From NCBI GenBank assembly GCA_902604855.1, contig CACLAF010000001.1:62001-126000 (forward strand): a DNA stretch of 64,000 nt, read 5' to 3'. The DNA comes from an uncultured SAR86 cluster bacterium. GTDB lineage: Bacteria > Pseudomonadota > Gammaproteobacteria > Magnimaribacterales > Magnimaribacteraceae. The stretch's first letter is position 1. Every line of letters begins with the position of its first letter. The position numbers were made by a program, and so were the translations under genes. The notes under the pieces are model-generated. The model was given only the letters and a program-made list of their open reading frames with translations, was not told the DNA's origin and ran no database searches. Below, one piece after another: positions 62,031 through 64,000 of this stretch.

Positions 62031-63926
62031 GTGAAAATTTTCGATTCCATACCAACTGATGAACCTATTTCAGAGCTGCTAAAAAATATTAATTCGCCTA
62101 AAGATCTTAGAGAGCTTAATCAATCTCAGATACCTCAAATAGCTGATGAATTAAGGGAATTCCTGCTTTACACAGTGGGGAAGACAGGCGGGCATTTTGG
62201 CGCAGGACTTGGAGTTATTGAATTAACATTAGCCCTACATTACAAATTTGAAACGCCTGATGATAGGATTGTCTGGGACGTTGGACATCAAACATATCCT
62301 CATAAAATATTAACCGGAAGAAAAGATGCGATGGAAAGCATGCGTCAGAATAATGGACTAGCACCCTTCCCTGTAAGATCCGAAAGTGAATATGACACTT
62401 TTGGAGTTGGCCACTCCAGTACTTCAATTAGCGCGGCGCTAGGCATGATCACAGGAGCGGAAAAGAGAAATAAAAAAAGGCATGTCACGGCGGTGATTGG
62501 AGATGGAGCAATGACTGCCGGTATGGCTTATGAAGCTTTAGCTCATGCTGGCTCTATAGATAAAAATCTTCTAGTCATTCTAAATGATAATCAAATGTCT
62601 ATTTCAGAAAACATAGGTGGATTAAGAAATTACCTCGCTCGTATATGGGCAAGTAAAACTTACAATAGAATCAGAGAAAGTGGAAAAAATGTTTTAACTT
62701 ACGTGCCTCGCGCAAAAGAATTTGCAAGGAAGGCAGAAATACATGCCAAAGGAATGGTCGCTCCTGGTTCATTATTTGAAGAATTAGGTTTCGAATACTT
62801 TGGACCAGTAGACGGACATGATACCAATGGATTAATTAATATATTAGATGATTTGAAACATATAAATGGACCAAAATTCCTTCATGTCATTACAACCAAA
62901 GGTAAAGGTTTTGCTCCTGCTGAAGATGATCCCATAGGATTTCATGCAATTAATAAAATAAAGCAGGAAGACCTTGTAAATGATAAAAGTGCACTACCGA
63001 AAAAGCCCTCTTTCTCAAAAATATTTGGAGAATGGTTATCTTTTAAAGCAAACAAAGATGAAAGACTTGTTGCAATCACACCTGCTATGGGCGAAGGATC
63101 AGGAATGATTGAATTCTCAACAGAGTTTCCTGATAGATATTATGATGTAGCCATAGCTGAGCAACATAGTGTCAGTTTTGCTGCAGGGCTAGCTTGCGAA
63201 GGAATGAAACCTATTGTTGCAATATATAGCACTTTCTTACAAAGAGCTTATGATCAACTCATACATGATGTAGCGTTACAAAATTTAGATGTTCTATTCG
63301 CTATAGATAGAGCAGGCTTAGTTGGATTAGACGGAGCCACTCATCATGGCGCTTTTGATTTATCTTACATGAGATGTATTCCAAATATGGTGATAATGGC
63401 TCCTTCCGATGAGTCATTAGCATGGAAAATGTTTAACACCGGTTATGACCATTCAGGGCCTGTCGCCATAAGATATCCGAGAGGAACTGGCAGAGGAATA
63501 GATTATTCTAAGAACGAAGAAACTATAGAAATAGGAAAAAGTTCTACAGTTATAAATTCTGATGAGAAAGAAGTTATTATTCTATCTTTTGGCAGTCTGC
63601 TTGAATCTGCCATGGAGGCTGGTAAAAAGATTAACGCAAGAGTAGTTGATATGCGATTTATTAAACCTTTAGATGAGAGCCTTTTAGAAGAAATAAGTAA
63701 CAATTATAAACTTATAGTTACCATCGAAGACAATGTAATGGCTGGGGGAGCTGGTTCGGCAGTCAACGAGCATCTCATAAAATTAAATTCCAGCGCAAAA
63801 ATACTTAATATAGGTCTTCCAGACGAATTTATAGAGCATGGAGATCAAGAACAACAAAAGATTCTTAATGGATTAGATGCAAATGGAATAGAAAAGTCTA
63901 TAAAAGAAAAATTGAAACTAATCTGA
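62031..63926 (+). CDS. dxs: 1-deoxy-D-xylulose-5-phosphate synthase
   Basis: First enzyme of the MEP isoprenoid pathway, thiamine-diphosphate dependent, 631 residues. TGGHFGAGLGVIELTLALHY, DVGHQTYPHKILTGR, VIGDGAMTAGMAYEALAHAG (the metal/ThDP motif GDG...N with NDNQMSISENIGG), VTTKGKGF-like ITTKGKGFAPAE, and DVAIAEQHSVSFAAGLA with the catalytic Glu. The start is GTG at 62031. Its last nine bases overlap the 3' end of ribA on the other strand. Confidence 0.97.
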   Translation: MKIFDSIPTDEPISELLKNINSPKDLRELNQSQIPQIADELREFLLYTVGKTGGHFGAGLGVIELTLALHYKFETPDDRIVWDVGHQTYPHKILTGRKDAMESMRQNNGLAPFPVRSESEYDTFGVGHSSTSISAALGMITGAEKRNKKRHVTAVIGDGAMTAGMAYEALAHAGSIDKNLLVILNDNQMSISENIGGLRNYLARIWASKTYNRIRESGKNVLTYVPRAKEFARKAEIHAKGMVAPGSLFEELGFEYFGPVDGHDTNGLINILDDLKHINGPKFLHVITTKGKGFAPAEDDPIGFHAINKIKQEDLVNDKSALPKKPSFSKIFGEWLSFKANKDERLVAITPAMGEGSGMIEFSTEFPDRYYDVAIAEQHSVSFAAGLACEGMKPIVAIYSTFLQRAYDQLIHDVALQNLDVLFAIDRAGLVGLDGATHHGAFDLSYMRCIPNMVIMAPSDESLAWKMFNTGYDHSGPVAIRYPRGTGRGIDYSKNEETIEIGKSSTVINSDEKEVIILSFGSLLESAMEAGKKINARVVDMRFIKPLDESLLEEISNNYKLIVTIEDNVMAGGAGSAVNEHLIKLNSSAKILNIGLPDEFIEHGDQEQQKILNGLDANGIEKSIKEKLKLI

Positions 63927-64000
63927 ATCAGTTAGCATATGACCCATATATTTTGCTTTAATCTTTAGATAATCTTCATTGTGTTCATTAGGTTCAATTT
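63918..64000 (-). CDS. ribA: GTP cyclohydrolase II, C-terminal end (partial)
   Basis: The minus strand from the window edge reads IEPNEHNEDYLKIKAKYMGH and four to five more residues (MLTDSD) before TAG at 63918-63920. This matches the RibA/RibBA C-terminus (NPxNExYLxTKxxxxGHLL). Only 26 codons are inside the window. ribA near ispA-dxs agrees with the Pseudomonas order. RibBA fusion cannot be excluded. Confidence 0.8.
   Translation of the reverse strand, partial: IEPNEHNEDYLKIKAKYMGHMLTDSD

Overview
The window is AT-rich chromosomal DNA (about one third G+C by eye, not counted) from a gammaproteobacterium with a compact, streamlined genome. The lineage call rests on gene order: gyrA-serC-pheA-hisC-tyrA-aroA-cmk-rpsA-ihfB, ubiG-(mupP/gph)-yciK, uvrC-pgsA-tRNA-Cys-tRNA-Leu, and xseB-ispA-dxs next to ribA are all gammaproteobacterial arrangements. 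Several blocks match the order I recall around Pseudomonas himD/gyrA, where an O-antigen locus also sits beside ihfB. Low G+C, overlapping genes, convergent genes sharing their 3' ends, and an RND pump next to a TonB receptor suggest a marine group such as SAR86. That assignment is inference.

Layout. 1-25863 (minus strand) is a surface-polysaccharide (O-antigen type) cluster transcribed right to left. It starts with a MarR-type EPS regulator, then wzz, wecB and wecC (UDP-ManNAcA), and a pseudaminic-acid-like nonulosonate block: pseB, pseC, an aldo/keto reductase, a cytidylyltransferase-aminotransferase fusion, a PIG-L deacetylase, a formyltransferase, a double-GNAT protein and pseI. A LIC12162-family transferase, the flippase wzx, a PglF-like dehydratase and a reductase follow. 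The cluster ends with glycosyltransferases, a CDP-glucose branch (rfbG, an RmlC-like epimerase, rfbF, an SDR) and a partial Wzy-like polymerase. Three decayed N-terminal gene fragments (of spsF, pseI and a PIG-L gene) lie inside the nonulosonate block. An RfaH-like antiterminator gene lies just upstream, and its expected DNA/RNA target (an ops-like core) lies at the start of the cluster next to two identical-arm palindromes.

26549-43395 (minus strand) is housekeeping: tRNA-Leu, tRNA-Cys, pgsA, uvrC, then sugar precursor supply (manC, pgi, lapA-like, gmhA), ihfB, rpsA, cmk, and aromatic amino-acid and serine genes (aroA, tyrA, hisC, pheA, serC), ending with gyrA. 43553-46346 (minus) is a three-gene proton-translocating transhydrogenase. 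46400-48521 (plus) is ubiG-mupP/gph-yciK. 48487-52354 (minus) is rluB, scpB, scpA, nadE. 52489-63926 (plus) holds a DAHP synthase, a protein with three DnaT-type domains, an RND efflux pair, a TonB-dependent receptor, and xseB-ispA-dxs. The window ends with the 3' end of ribA on the minus strand.

The precursor genes beside the cluster (manC, pgi, gmhA) and the sugar genes inside it together supply mannose, heptose, ManNAcA, a 6-deoxyhexose and a nonulosonate for one envelope polysaccharide. No non-coding stretch exceeds 300 bases. I saw no CRISPR array, insertion sequence, phage gene or replication origin.
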